Shown here in pieces: positions 26,065-35,436 of a stretch of 64,000 bases of DNA. The notes below the pieces were generated by a model. That model did not search any database. It saw nothing but the letters and a program-made list of their open reading frames with translations, and was not told the origin of the DNA. Every line of letters begins with the position of its first letter. The first letter of the stretch is position 1. Source of the stretch: Aquamicrobium defluvii. Its GTDB lineage: Bacteria > Pseudomonadota > Alphaproteobacteria > Rhizobiales > Rhizobiaceae. Where the stretch lies: the NCBI RefSeq assembly GCF_004363725.1, contig NZ_SNZF01000014.1, positions 1 through 64,000 on the forward strand. The letters run 5' to 3'. The translations under genes and the position numbers were made by a program.

Positions 26065-26922
26065 TCAGTGGGGAACGTTGGCCCACACCCTGCGCTTGGT
26101 GGCATACATGAGGCCCGCGAACAGGATCAGGAAGACCATCACCCGAAAGCCGGTCTTCTTGCGGTCCTCCAGATGCGGCTCCGCAGCCCACATCAGGAAT
26201 GCGGACACGTCGCGCGCATATTGGTCGACGGTCTGCGGTGCGCCGTCATCGTAGGTCACCTGATCGTCGGACAGCGGTGGAGCCATGGCCAGCGACTTGC
26301 CGCCGATGAAGTACGGGTTGTAGTGCGTGCCTTCGGCGATCTCCATACCTGCCGGCGGCTCCTCATCGTAGCCGGTCAGCAGCGAATAGATGTAGTCCGG
26401 ACCGTTTTCGGCATATTGCGTGAAGATGTCGAAAATGAAGGTCGGGAAGCCGCGCTCGACACCACGCGCCTTCGCGATCAGCGAGAAGTCCGGCGGAGCC
26501 GCTCCGCCATTGGAGGCCGCGGCCGCCTGCATGTTCGGGAAAGGCGGCGTGAAATAGTCGGACGGCAGGCCCGGGCGCTCGAACATGTCGCCATCGTCGT
26601 TCGGACCATCCTCGATGGTATATTCGGCAGCGAATGCCTTAACCTGCGCTTCCGAATAGCCGAGATCCTCAAGTGTACGGAACGCAACCAGATCCATGGA
26701 GTGACACGCGGAGCAGACTTCCTTGTAGACCTTGAGGCCACGCTGGAGCTGCGCCTTGTCGTAGGTGCCGAACGGACCCGCAAAGCTCCACTCCACCTGC
26801 TTGGGCTTGTGGATGGGGAAATGCGTCGGCTCGGCGGCACTGTGCTCGTCGTCCTGTGCGATGGCTGCACCCGCGGCCATCACGAAGCCTATGGCTGCCA
26901 GAGAAGCGAGAATCTTCTTCAT
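26065..26922 (-). CDS. petC: Cytochrome c1 of the bc1 complex
   Basis: This 285-residue protein has a signal peptide (residues 1-22, AIA-QDD). The c-type heme site CSACH is at 70-74, and a single C-terminal membrane anchor (about 258-275, FRVMVFLILFAGLMYATKRR) holds it to the membrane. It accepts electrons from the Rieske protein and passes them to soluble cytochrome c. The start is the ATG at 26922 with GAGGAA upstream. It is a separate gene here, not fused to cytochrome b as in some Bradyrhizobium-type fbcH genes. It is last in petABC. Confidence 0.95.
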   Translation of the reverse strand: MKKILASLAAIGFVMAAGAAIAQDDEHSAAEPTHFPIHKPKQVEWSFAGPFGTYDKAQLQRGLKVYKEVCSACHSMDLVAFRTLEDLGYSEAQVKAFAAEYTIEDGPNDDGDMFERPGLPSDYFTPPFPNMQAAAASNGGAAPPDFSLIAKARGVERGFPTFIFDIFTQYAENGPDYIYSLLTGYDEEPPAGMEIAEGTHYNPYFIGGKSLAMAPPLSDDQVTYDDGAPQTVDQYARDVSAFLMWAAEPHLEDRKKTGFRVMVFLILFAGLMYATKRRVWANVPH

Positions 26923-26951
26923 ACCCAAATTCCTCTCGAAAGACTCTTCGC

Positions 26952-28256
26952 TCAGCCTCGGATTTCCGGAGACGCGGCAGCGCCCTCGGGATGAACGGCA
27001 CCACCGGCTTTGTTCTTTTCCAGCACCGCCTCGGTGATCGAGTTGGGCAGACGCCTTGGCGTCTCGATCAGACCCAGAACCGGCATGATCACGATGAAGA
27101 ACGCGAAATAATAGAGGGTCGCGATCTGTGCCATGATGACGTAGGAGCCTTCCGCCGGACGCGATCCCAGCCAGCCGAGGAAGATGCAGTCGACAAGGAA
27201 TATCCAGAAGAACAGCCTGTACCACGGACGGTAGACCGCCGAACGCACCTTCGACGTGTCGAGCCACGGCACCACGAACAGCACCGCGATGGCGCCGAAC
27301 ATGGCCAGAACGCCGCCCAGCTTGGAGTCGATCGGGCCGATGTTGAAGGTGATGGCGCGCAGGATCGCGTAGAACGGCAGGAAGTACCATTCCGGAACGA
27401 TGTGGGCCGGCGTCTTCAGCGGATCAGCCTGGATGTAGTTGTCCGGGTGGCCGAGATAGTTCGGCATGTAGAAGATGAAGTAGGCGAAGAAGATCAGGAA
27501 CACGATCATGCCCAGCGCGTCCTTGATGGTCGCATAGGGCGTGAAGGCGACCGTGTCGGTCTTCGACTTCACCTCGATGCCGGTCGGGTTGTTCTGGCCG
27601 GTGACATGCAGGGCCCAGACGTGCAGCACGACCACGCCGGCAATCATGAACGGCAGCAGATAGTGCAGCGCGAAGAAGCGGTTCAGCGTCGGATTGTCGA
27701 CGGCGAAGCCGCCGAGCAGCAATTCCTGGATCCAGTTGCCGACCACCGGGATGGCGGTGAAGAAGCCGGTGATGACGGTCGCGCCCCAGAAGGACATCTG
27801 ACCCCATGGCAGAACGTAGCCCATGAAGCCCGTCGCCATCATCAGCAGGTAGATGATGCAGCCGAGAATCCACAGCAGCTCGCGCGGCGCCTTGTAGGAG
27901 CCGTAATAGAGCCCGCGCATGATGTGGAGATAGACGGCGATGAAGAAGAACGACGCGCCGTTGGCGTGCATGTAGCGCAGAAGCCAGCCGGAGTTCACGT
28001 CGCGCATGATCTTCTCGACCGAGCTGAACGCGATGCCCGTGTCGGACGCGTAATGCATGGCCAGAACGATACCGGTAACGATCTGCGAGACCAGCATGAT
28101 CGACAGGATGCCGCCGAAGGTCCACATGTAGTTGAGGTTACGCGGAACCGGATAGGCAATGAAGCTGTCGTAGACCAGCCGCGGCAGCGGCATGCGCGCA
28201 TCGAACCAGCGGCCAAGGCCGGTCGTCGGCGTATAGGTGGAGTGTCCCTCGCTCAT
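26952..28256 (-). CDS. petB: Cytochrome b of the bc1 complex
   Basis: This is a 434-residue integral membrane subunit with eight helices. Family marks are [39 protein letters not shown] and the Qo-site PEWY in [16 protein letters not shown]. Conserved histidines in the second and fourth helices bind two b-type hemes. It oxidises quinol at Qo and reduces quinone at Qi. It is 16 bases after petA and 29 bases before petC on the minus strand. Confidence 0.96.
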   Translation of the reverse strand: MSEGHSTYTPTTGLGRWFDARMPLPRLVYDSFIAYPVPRNLNYMWTFGGILSIMLVSQIVTGIVLAMHYASDTGIAFSSVEKIMRDVNSGWLLRYMHANGASFFFIAVYLHIMRGLYYGSYKAPRELLWILGCIIYLLMMATGFMGYVLPWGQMSFWGATVITGFFTAIPVVGNWIQELLLGGFAVDNPTLNRFFALHYLLPFMIAGVVVLHVWALHVTGQNNPTGIEVKSKTDTVAFTPYATIKDALGMIVFLIFFAYFIFYMPNYLGHPDNYIQADPLKTPAHIVPEWYFLPFYAILRAITFNIGPIDSKLGGVLAMFGAIAVLFVVPWLDTSKVRSAVYRPWYRLFFWIFLVDCIFLGWLGSRPAEGSYVIMAQIATLYYFAFFIVIMPVLGLIETPRRLPNSITEAVLEKNKAGGAVHPEGAAASPEIRG

Positions 28257-28272
28257 CGAATTGTCCCCTGCC

Positions 28273-28836
28273 TCAGCCGATGCGGATCTTGGTATCGGAA
28301 ATGAACTCGAAGACCGGCACGGTCATGTTCTCGGGCGCCGGGCCTTTGCGGATGCGGCCGGCCGTGTCGTAGTGCGACCCGTGGCACGGGCAGAACCAGC
28401 CGCCGAAATCGCCCTGCTGGCCGAGCGGAATGCAGCCCAGATGGGTGCAGACGCCGACCATGACCAGCCAGTTTTCCTTGCCTTCACCGGCTGAACGATC
28501 AATGTCGTTGGCAGGGGCATCGGAAGCGATGTTGGCGTTGCGGGCGACCGGGTCCTTCAGCTCTTCGAGCTTCACGGCCCTGGCGGCCTCGATTTCCTGC
28601 TCGGTGCGGTTGCGCACGAAAACCGGCTTGCCGCGCCACTTCACGGTCAGCGACATGCCCGGCTCCAGAGCCGCAACGTCGACCTCGACCGAGGAAAGCG
28701 CGCGCGTCGAGGCATCGGGGCGCATCTGGTCGATGAACGGCCAGGCCACAGCACCGGCACCAACAACGCCGGCCATGCCGGTGGCGATGTACAGAAAATC
28801 TCGCCGGGCTGGATTTTCGATATCGGTTTCGCTCAC
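28273..28836 (-). CDS. petA: Rieske iron-sulfur subunit of the bc1 complex
   Basis: This 187-residue protein has the twin-arginine-like start [20 protein letters not shown] (about 8-27), which acts as signal and membrane anchor. The C-terminal cluster domain has CTHLGC and CPCHGSHYD, the two Cys/His pairs that hold the 2Fe-2S cluster. The GTG at 28836 (N-terminus [13 protein letters not shown]) fits family starts and follows AAAGG; an ATG at 28860 is possible. It is the first gene of petABC. The 251 bases upstream hold the operon promoter and no gene that I can see. Confidence 0.95.
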   Translation of the reverse strand: MSETDIENPARRDFLYIATGMAGVVGAGAVAWPFIDQMRPDASTRALSSVEVDVAALEPGMSLTVKWRGKPVFVRNRTEQEIEAARAVKLEELKDPVARNANIASDAPANDIDRSAGEGKENWLVMVGVCTHLGCIPLGQQGDFGGWFCPCHGSHYDTAGRIRKGPAPENMTVPVFEFISDTKIRIG

Positions 28837-29087
28837 GGGTGACTGATCCTTTCGCCTCATCCTTGCCGAAAGATCGAGCCTTTCCCCGCTCAAACGCCAG
28901 CCTTTTACGCATGGCAACAGGCTAGCGAACTCCTCCGGCATTTTGACTTCGGTTTATGCGCGAAGCCATCACTTGTCCAGACCGCAACATGAAGATGGGC
29001 AGATTGTCGCGGGCAGTGAAAAATGCCGGTTTTTTCCGCCTTTTAGCTCCTGCTGCGCAGGTACAGGATATGATCCGCGAGCGCTGC

Positions 29088-30965
29088 TCAGGCTGGCCTG
29101 GTCTCTTCCAGCGGGCTTTCCTCATTGAACAGGAAACCGCCGGATTGCCGCTTCCACAGCCTCGCATAGAGGCCATCCAGCGCCACCAGTTCGTCGTGCG
29201 TGCCCTGCTCCACGATGCGCCCCCGATCGAGCACGACGAGACGGTCGAGCGCGGCGATGGTCGACAGTCGGTGCGCGATGGCAATGACGGTCTTTCCTTC
29301 CATCAGCCTGTGGAGATTTTCCTGGATAGCCGCTTCGACATCCGAATCGAGTGCCGAAGTCGCCTCGTCGAGGATGAGAATCGGGGCATCCTTCAGGAAA
29401 ACGCGCGCGATTGCCACGCGCTGGCGCTGCCCCCCGGAGAGCTTGACGCCGCGCTCGCCGACGAACGCATCGTAGCCGCTGCGGCCGCGATTGTCGCACA
29501 GGGTGGCGATGAACTCATGCGCTTCGGCCTTTCGTGCCGCCGCGACCACCTCCTCTTCCGTTGCATCCGGTGCGCCCAGCCGGATGTTGTCGCGCAGGGA
29601 GCGATGAAACAGGGCCGTATCCTGACTGACGACACCGATACCGGATCGCAGCGAATTCTGGGTGACCGCCCTTATATCCTGCCCGTCGATGCGTATCGAA
29701 CCGCCCTCGGCGTCGTAGAGGCGCAGGATGAGATTGACCAGCGTGGTCTTGCCCGCGCCCGACGGGCCGACCAGACCGATCTTCTCGCCCGGCTGCACTG
29801 TCAGGTCTATGCCATCGAGAACACCCCCTCCCTTGCCATAGTGGAAGGAAAGATCCCTGACCTCGATGCGGCCGCCGGTGACGACAAGCTCCTTCGCATC
29901 GGGCGCATCGACCAGCCCGAGCGGCTGCGAGATCAGCTCCTTGGAGTTTTCCAGCACGCCCAGATTCCGCAGGATGCCGTTGAGCTGCATCATCAGGCGG
30001 CCGAGCAGCATGTTGAGGCGCAGCACCAGCGACAGCGTGAAGGCCACCGCGCCAACGGTTATGGCCCCCTCGACCCACAGGTAGATGGAGAAGCAGGCGA
30101 TCAGCGTGATCATGACGCCCGAGAGCGCCGTCAGCGCCATGCGCACGCCGGTCAGGCGGCGCGTGAAGGGACGCAGGGCGCCGAGATAGAGATCGAAACC
30201 GCTGCGCAGGTAGCGATCATCACCATCGGCGGCGAACAGCTTCAGCGTCTGTACATTGGAATAGGAATCGACGATGCGCCCATTGATCATCGAGCCCGCT
30301 TCGGCAGTGGCTTCCGCATGCTTGCGGATTTCCGGCAGGTAGAAGCGTGCCAGCCAGCCGAAGGCGACGATCCAGGCGACGATGAGCGCTGCCAGCCGCC
30401 AGTCGAGGCCGGCAACAAGCACCAGCGTCGTGACCGTATAGACGATCATGAACCATACGACCTCGATGAAGCTCTCCATCAGATCGCCGGTCGCCTGCCC
30501 CGCCTGCCACACCTTGGTGGCGATGCGGCCGGCGAAATCGTTCTGGAAGAAGGAATAGGACTGGCGCGAGACATGCCGGTGCGCCTGCCAGCGAACCAGA
30601 TTGTAGAAGCCCGGCGTGATGGTCTGCTCGTTCAGAAGGGCCGAAAGGCTGACCACGACGGTGCGGCCGACCAGCACCACCGCCACCATGAAAACCAGTT
30701 CCCAGCCTGCGGCATCCCGGAGCGCTGTCCAACTGCGCTCGGAAGAAAGCTGGTCGAGTATGTCGACCAGTCTGCCGACGAAATAGAACAGCCCCGCCTC
30801 CACCAGCGGCGCGACGCCGCCAATGACCAGCATGGCGAAGAAGGCGAATTTCGCCTGCCCCACATAGTGCCACAGGAAGCCGCCAACTGTTGCCGGCGGC
30901 CTGAGGTTCGCAGACTCCCGGAACGGATCGACCCGCCCCTCGAACCAGTTGTAGATGGCCTTCAT
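29088..30965 (-). CDS. ABC exporter, fused membrane and ATPase domains (first of a pair)
   Basis: This 625-residue MsbA-like half-transporter has a six-helix ABC membrane domain (about 40-330). Its ATPase domain has Walker A GPSGAGKTT, signature LSGGQRQRVAIAR, Walker B ILILDEATSALD and switch AHRLSTI. The neighbour at 31027-32913 has the same layout and similar length, so the two may work as a heterodimer. Both sites look catalytically complete. The substrate is unknown; lipids, peptides or drugs are all possible. ATG codons at 30965 and 30968 are both usable. Confidence 0.88.
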   Translation of the reverse strand: MKAIYNWFEGRVDPFRESANLRPPATVGGFLWHYVGQAKFAFFAMLVIGGVAPLVEAGLFYFVGRLVDILDQLSSERSWTALRDAAGWELVFMVAVVLVGRTVVVSLSALLNEQTITPGFYNLVRWQAHRHVSRQSYSFFQNDFAGRIATKVWQAGQATGDLMESFIEVVWFMIVYTVTTLVLVAGLDWRLAALIVAWIVAFGWLARFYLPEIRKHAEATAEAGSMINGRIVDSYSNVQTLKLFAADGDDRYLRSGFDLYLGALRPFTRRLTGVRMALTALSGVMITLIACFSIYLWVEGAITVGAVAFTLSLVLRLNMLLGRLMMQLNGILRNLGVLENSKELISQPLGLVDAPDAKELVVTGGRIEVRDLSFHYGKGGGVLDGIDLTVQPGEKIGLVGPSGAGKTTLVNLILRLYDAEGGSIRIDGQDIRAVTQNSLRSGIGVVSQDTALFHRSLRDNIRLGAPDATEEEVVAAARKAEAHEFIATLCDNRGRSGYDAFVGERGVKLSGGQRQRVAIARVFLKDAPILILDEATSALDSDVEAAIQENLHRLMEGKTVIAIAHRLSTIAALDRLVVLDRGRIVEQGTHDELVALDGLYARLWKRQSGGFLFNEESPLEETRPA

Positions 30966-31026
30966 CATCGCAGCCACCCCGCCGGTTCAACGCTGGAAAA
31001 TTGCCGTTCGGCGGGGCATGTGGCGA

Positions 31027-32913
31027 TCATTCGGCCGGCTCTTCTCCAAGTTCGAGTTTCATGCGGGCAGCCGGCTCATGCTGTCCGTCATCGACGAGAA
31101 AACCGCCGGACTGACGCTGCCAGAGCTGCGCATAGAGGCCGTCCCTTTCGATCAGCTCGTCATGGGTGCCTTCCTCGATGACGCGACCTTTGTCCATGAC
31201 CACCAGCCGGTCCATCGCCGCGATGGTCGAAAGCCGGTGTGCGATGGCGATGACGGTCTTGCCCTGCATGAGCCTGTAGAGGTTCTCCTGAATGGCGGAT
31301 TCGACCTCGGAGTCGAGCGCGGACGTCGCCTCGTCGAGGATCAGAATCGGTGCGTCCTTCAGCATAACACGCGCGATGGCGATGCGTTGCCTCTGGCCGC
31401 CCGACAGCTTCACGCCGCGCTCGCCGACATGGGCATCCAGCCCCTTGCGCCCCTTTGCGTCGGAAAGCCCGGCGATGAAGTCCAGAGCCTCGGCCCGCCG
31501 CGCCGCCTCGATCACCATCTCCTCGCTCGCATCGGGACGGCCGTAGAGAATGTTGTCGCGCACGGAGCGGTGCAGAAGCGAGGTGTCCTGCGTGACCATG
31601 CCGATATGGGCGCGCAGCGAATCCTGCGTCACATCGGCGATATCCTGACCGTCGATCAGGATATGCCCGCGCTCGAGATCGTAGAAGCGCAGCAGCAGGT
31701 TGACCAGCGTGGACTTGCCCGCACCCGAGCGGCCAACGATGCCCACCTTCTCGCCCGGCTTCACGGTCAGCGACAGGTGCTCGATGATGCCCTTCTTCTT
31801 GCCGTAGTGGAAACCGATGTCGTCGAAGCGGATCTCGCCCTTGTCGACCACCAGGTCCTTTGCGCCGGGCTTGTCTTCCACCAGACGCGGCATGGAGATG
31901 GAGCCGATGCCGTCCTGAACCGTGCCGATATTCTCGAACAGGGCCGAGACTTCCCACATGATCCACTGCGACATGCCCCACAGCCTCAGCACGAGGCCGA
32001 TGACCACGGCAACCGCGCCGATGGACACCTGTTCGCCCAGCCACAGCCAGATCGACAGGCCGGCCACGGCCACCAGGAGCATGGAGTTCAGCAGGTAGAG
32101 AACGCCGTAGAGGCTCGTAACCAGCCGCATGGAGCGGTAGACCGTATCGAGGAACAGCGCCATGCTTTCGCGCGCATAGCCCGACTCCCGCCTCGCATGC
32201 GAGAACAGCTTCACCGTCTGGATGTTGGTGTAGCTGTCCACGATGCGACCGGTCATCAGCGAGCGCGCATCGGCCTGTTCCTTGCCGACCTTGCCCAGCC
32301 GCGGCACGAAATAGTGCAGCAGGACCAGATACCCGGCCAGCCACACCAGCAGCGGCGTGACCAGCCGCCAGTCGGCGGAGCCGACGATGAACAACACGCC
32401 AAGGAAGTAGACAATGACGTAGTTGAGCACGTCGACCAGCTTGATCACGCAGTCGCGCACGGCAAGCGCCGTCTGCATCAGCTTGGTGGCGATGCGGCCG
32501 GCGAACTCGTCCTGATAGAAGGTCATCGACTGCCTGAGCAGATAGCGATGCACCTGCCAGCGGATGCGCATCGGGTGATTGCCCATCAGTGTCTGCGTAT
32601 GGATCAGCGACTGGAACCACACGGTGCCCGGCAACAGGACCAGCACCACGAACGCCATGCCGGCCAGTTTCCAGCCTTCCGTCTGAAGGAAGGTCTCGCG
32701 GTCGTGCGCCGACAGCCAGTCGACGATCGAACCGAGGAACTGGAACATCCACACCTCGGTGATGGCGATGGCGGCGATCAGCACCGCGTCGATGGCGATA
32801 TAGGGCCAGGCCCCGCGCGTGAAATGCACGCAGAAGGCAATCAGGGATTTGGGCGGCTCTGTCGTTTCCTCCAGGGGAAAGGGATCGAGCCTCTTTTCAA
32901 ACCAGCGAAACAT
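31027..32913 (-). CDS. ABC exporter, fused membrane and ATPase domains (second of a pair)
   Basis: This 628-residue protein is a paralogue of the downstream gene product. It begins MFRWFEKRLDPFPLEE, followed by six membrane helices (about 30-320). The ATPase has Walker A GRSGAGKST, LSGGQRQRIAIAR, ILILDEATSALD and AHRLSTI. Both proteins share the rare N-terminal WFE.R.DPF motif. It is transcribed with its partner, about 60 bases apart. No regulator is adjacent, and the substrate is unknown. Confidence 0.88.
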   Translation of the reverse strand: MFRWFEKRLDPFPLEETTEPPKSLIAFCVHFTRGAWPYIAIDAVLIAAIAITEVWMFQFLGSIVDWLSAHDRETFLQTEGWKLAGMAFVVLVLLPGTVWFQSLIHTQTLMGNHPMRIRWQVHRYLLRQSMTFYQDEFAGRIATKLMQTALAVRDCVIKLVDVLNYVIVYFLGVLFIVGSADWRLVTPLLVWLAGYLVLLHYFVPRLGKVGKEQADARSLMTGRIVDSYTNIQTVKLFSHARRESGYARESMALFLDTVYRSMRLVTSLYGVLYLLNSMLLVAVAGLSIWLWLGEQVSIGAVAVVIGLVLRLWGMSQWIMWEVSALFENIGTVQDGIGSISMPRLVEDKPGAKDLVVDKGEIRFDDIGFHYGKKKGIIEHLSLTVKPGEKVGIVGRSGAGKSTLVNLLLRFYDLERGHILIDGQDIADVTQDSLRAHIGMVTQDTSLLHRSVRDNILYGRPDASEEMVIEAARRAEALDFIAGLSDAKGRKGLDAHVGERGVKLSGGQRQRIAIARVMLKDAPILILDEATSALDSEVESAIQENLYRLMQGKTVIAIAHRLSTIAAMDRLVVMDKGRVIEEGTHDELIERDGLYAQLWQRQSGGFLVDDGQHEPAARMKLELGEEPAE

Positions 32914-33359
32914 CTTCGTTCTCTTGCGTTCAAATTGCGATGCCCGCAGACCGGCGTCGGCACGCCGGGAGCGAAGCCACCAAAACGGCCGCCTGCGGAG
33001 AATATAGAGCCGCCTCGCCGGGCGCCCATGGACGGGCGAGGAACGGGACGGCAGCTTGAAGATCTGATGGAAGGGACAAGTCGGGATTCCAGCGAGAAAC
33101 CAAAAAACGGTCCAGGCGGGAATCGAATCGAGCGTGCTTGTTAGATCAGATGAACGTCGAACCGACTGCCGCCGTCAGGCGACTGGCGGGAGACGGTACA
33201 TGATAACGTGCATCGGCATATGCATATCCGCCTCCTTCGGTTCGAGTTGACAATGGAGCCTCTATATATCCATTCGCAAATCATGGCCAGACCTCATCCC
33301 GGCCAGCGGACAATGCCGGCGCCGCCTGTGGCCGAACTGCAACGGAACCTACGACCGAT
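32914..33359. other. 446-base intergenic region with no visible gene
   Basis: It lies between the divergent ABC exporter pair and trmL. It contains a TTGACA at about 33246 followed by an A/T-rich stretch, CTCTATATATCC, with poor promoter spacing. I find no convincing reading frame, RNA gene or terminator. Confidence 0.5.
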
Positions 33360-33824
33360 ATGCCACCTGCAAATCGTCCGCGCATCGCGCTCTACCAGCC
33401 TGACATCGCCGGCAATACCGGCACCATTTTACGGCTCGCGGCCTGCCTCGGCCTTGGCGTCGACATAATCGAGCCGGCAGGGTTCGATCTCTCCGACCGG
33501 GCGCTGAAGCGCGCCGGCATGGATTATCTGGAAATGGCCGCGCTGACCCGGCATGTCGACTGGAACGCCTTCAGGGAAGCGCGGCGCGGTGAGGGCAGCC
33601 GGCTGGTGCTGCTTTCCACCAGGGCAGCCACCCGCTATACTGACTTCGCCTTCGCGCGGAACGACACTCTCCTGTTCGGGCGCGAATCGGCCGGCGTTCC
33701 CGGCCATGTGCATGATGCAGCCGATGCGCGGCTGCTCATTCCCATGGTCGAAGGCGCGCGCAGCATCAACATCGCGCTGTCGGCTGCCATGGTGGCCGGC
33801 GAGGCGCTGAGGCAGTTGCAGTGA
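33360..33824 (+). CDS. trmL: tRNA (cytidine/uridine-34 2'-O)-methyltransferase TrmL
   Basis: This is a 154-residue SPOUT methyltransferase of the smallest type. It has PRIALYQPDIAGNTGTILRLAACLG (about 7-31) and the knot motifs LLFGRESAGVP (about 104-114) and LIPMVEGARSINIALSAAMV (about 125-144). E. coli TrmL methylates the wobble nucleotide of two tRNA-Leu isoacceptors. The ATG at 33360 gives the standard N-terminus. The gene is monocistronic and convergent with the small gene that follows. Confidence 0.94.
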   Translation: MPPANRPRIALYQPDIAGNTGTILRLAACLGLGVDIIEPAGFDLSDRALKRAGMDYLEMAALTRHVDWNAFREARRGEGSRLVLLSTRAATRYTDFAFARNDTLLFGRESAGVPGHVHDAADARLLIPMVEGARSINIALSAAMVAGEALRQLQ

Positions 33825-33827
33825 AGA

Positions 33828-34127
33828 TCAGTCCGCCGCAGGCAGCCGGCGAATGGTGAACTCGATGATGTCGCCGGGACGTTCGAACCAGCTTTCGATC
33901 TCGGTCCAGTAAGCCTGCTTCGGCCACCGCCGGAACCATTCCTGCGCCTTGGCGCGCGCCTCCGGCCGGGACAGGACGAAAGTCTCCCTGAGAAAGCCGT
34001 CGCGCGATCTGCCGCCACGCTCCGTCCGGCTGCGTTCCAGCCGCTTCTTCAGGCCATCCAGCGGCGGTCTTGCGGGCGTGCGCAAAAAAGCCTCCTTGAC
34101 GCTTGCCCCACAGAGATTAGGGATCAC
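33828..34127 (-). CDS. Conserved small protein of unknown function
   Basis: This 99-residue basic protein contains [23 protein letters not shown] (about 28-50), [33 protein letters not shown] and no signal peptide or membrane segment. It looks like a genuine conserved protein, but I do not recognise a named family. The start is uncertain: a GTG at 34127 has no good ribosome site, while AAGGAGG at 34091-34097 stands just before an in-frame TTG at 34085. It is convergent with trmL (3 bases) and divergent from hemF. Confidence 0.65.
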   Translation of the reverse strand: MIPNLCGASVKEAFLRTPARPPLDGLKKRLERSRTERGGRSRDGFLRETFVLSRPEARAKAQEWFRRWPKQAYWTEIESWFERPGDIIEFTIRRLPAAD

Positions 34128-34182
34128 GGCCGCAAAAGACGAGTCATTTTACGGACCGCGGGGTCCGCAAGCGGAGACGCCA

Positions 34183-35100
34183 GTGCAGCAACGACCCGAG
34201 ATCCCGGCAGGACTGCCGGCCGACATCGAAGAAAAGAAGCAGACGGCAAGGATCTGGTTCGAGGAATTGCGCGACCGCATCTGCGCGGCTTTCGAAGCGC
34301 TGGAGGACGAACTGTCCGGCCCGCAATCCTCATGGACGCCCGGCCGCTTCGAGCGCAGCCCGTGGGAACGCGACGAAGGTCGCGGCGGCGGCGGCGTCAT
34401 GTCGATCATGAAAGGCCGGCTGTTCGAGAAGGTCGGCGTTCATACCTCGACGGTCCATGGCGAGTTCTCGCCCGAGTTCCGCAGGCAGATTCCCGGCGCG
34501 GAGGAAGACCCCCGCTTCTGGGCGAGCGGCATTTCGCTGATCGCGCATCCGTGGAACCCCAACGTGCCGACCGTTCACATGAACACCCGCATGGTCGTCA
34601 CCTCCCGGCGATGGTTCGGCGGCGGGGCCGATCTAACGCCGGTGCTGGACCGCCGCCGCACGCAGGAAGACCCCGACACCGTCGCCTTCCACCGCGCCAT
34701 GCAGTTCGCCTGCGACAAGCATGCCGGGGTGGCCGACTACGGGCGCTACAAGGACTGGTGCGACGAGTATTTTTATCTGCCCCATCGCAACGAGCCGCGC
34801 GGCATCGGCGGCATCTTCTTCGACTGGCTGCATTCGGGCGAGGACAAGGGAGGCTGGAAGGCCGATTTCGCCTTCATGCAAGATGTCGGCCGCGCCTTCC
34901 TCGTCGCCTACCAGCACATCGTGCGCAGGAACTTCAACGATGGCTGGAGCGAGCAGGACCGCGAGGAACAACTCGTGCGCCGTGGCCGCTATGCCGAGTT
35001 CAACCTGCTCTACGACCGGGGCACGACGTTTGGCCTGAAGACGGGAGGCAATGTCAACTCGATCCTGTCGAGCCTGCCGCCCGAAGCCAAATGGCCGTGA
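34183..35100 (+). CDS. hemF: Oxygen-dependent coproporphyrinogen III oxidase
   Basis: This 305-residue cytosolic enzyme oxidatively decarboxylates coproporphyrinogen III to protoporphyrinogen IX in heme synthesis, using O2. Signature segments include [28 protein letters not shown] and HMNTRMVV. The active-site regions [12 protein letters not shown] and [21 protein letters not shown] follow, then [14 protein letters not shown]. The GTG at 34183 follows GGAG with good spacing; the frame stays open further upstream to 33949, but that part is antisense to the small neighbouring gene. Confidence 0.95.
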   Translation: MQQRPEIPAGLPADIEEKKQTARIWFEELRDRICAAFEALEDELSGPQSSWTPGRFERSPWERDEGRGGGGVMSIMKGRLFEKVGVHTSTVHGEFSPEFRRQIPGAEEDPRFWASGISLIAHPWNPNVPTVHMNTRMVVTSRRWFGGGADLTPVLDRRRTQEDPDTVAFHRAMQFACDKHAGVADYGRYKDWCDEYFYLPHRNEPRGIGGIFFDWLHSGEDKGGWKADFAFMQDVGRAFLVAYQHIVRRNFNDGWSEQDREEQLVRRGRYAEFNLLYDRGTTFGLKTGGNVNSILSSLPPEAKWP

Positions 35101-35250
35101 GAAGAGCCGGTTTCCCATATATTCGGACGGGTGAGAGCCCATGTTCAACCCGGCATATGCGCGACGCTGCCGATCAAATTTGAGCACGGCAGGGATCGAA
35201 CCCGGCCCTGATGTGTTATGGTTGCCCGACAGACAGGAAAGGAGGAACCG

Positions 35251-35436
35251 ATGAAGGAATTTCATTGCGGATCGCTCGTCCCCGGCTGCGAGTGGCACAC
35301 CCGCGCCGACGAGGAAGCTGAGGTCATGCGCCGGGCCGTCGAGCATATGCGCGAAACCCATGGCGAAACCACAATTCGCGAAACGATGATCGAGGCCATC
35401 CGCTCGCGCATCGAAAAGGTCAGGGACGCGGCCTGA
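35251..35436 (+). CDS. DUF1059 family small protein
   Basis: This 61-residue protein has the DUF1059 layout: KEFHCGSLVPGCEWHTRADEEAEVMRRAVEHMRETHG, with a Cys pair and His residues that could bind metal, then a helix. AAGGAGG precedes the ATG at 35251, a very strong ribosome site. Its last 17 bases overlap the 3' end of cca on the opposite strand. Function unknown. Confidence 0.85.
   Translation: MKEFHCGSLVPGCEWHTRADEEAEVMRRAVEHMRETHGETTIRETMIEAIRSRIEKVRDAA

Noticed and set aside
33100..33140. tRNA-like sequence resembling a T-loop (GGGAATCGAATC)
   Set aside because: No acceptor stem, anticodon arm or CCA-side pairing could be found around it.
28956..33144. Long plus-strand open frames (741 and 729 codons) opposite the two ABC exporters
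   Set aside because: Both are antisense to clear ABC transporter genes and have similar low-quality compositions. They resemble each other only because the exporters are paralogues.
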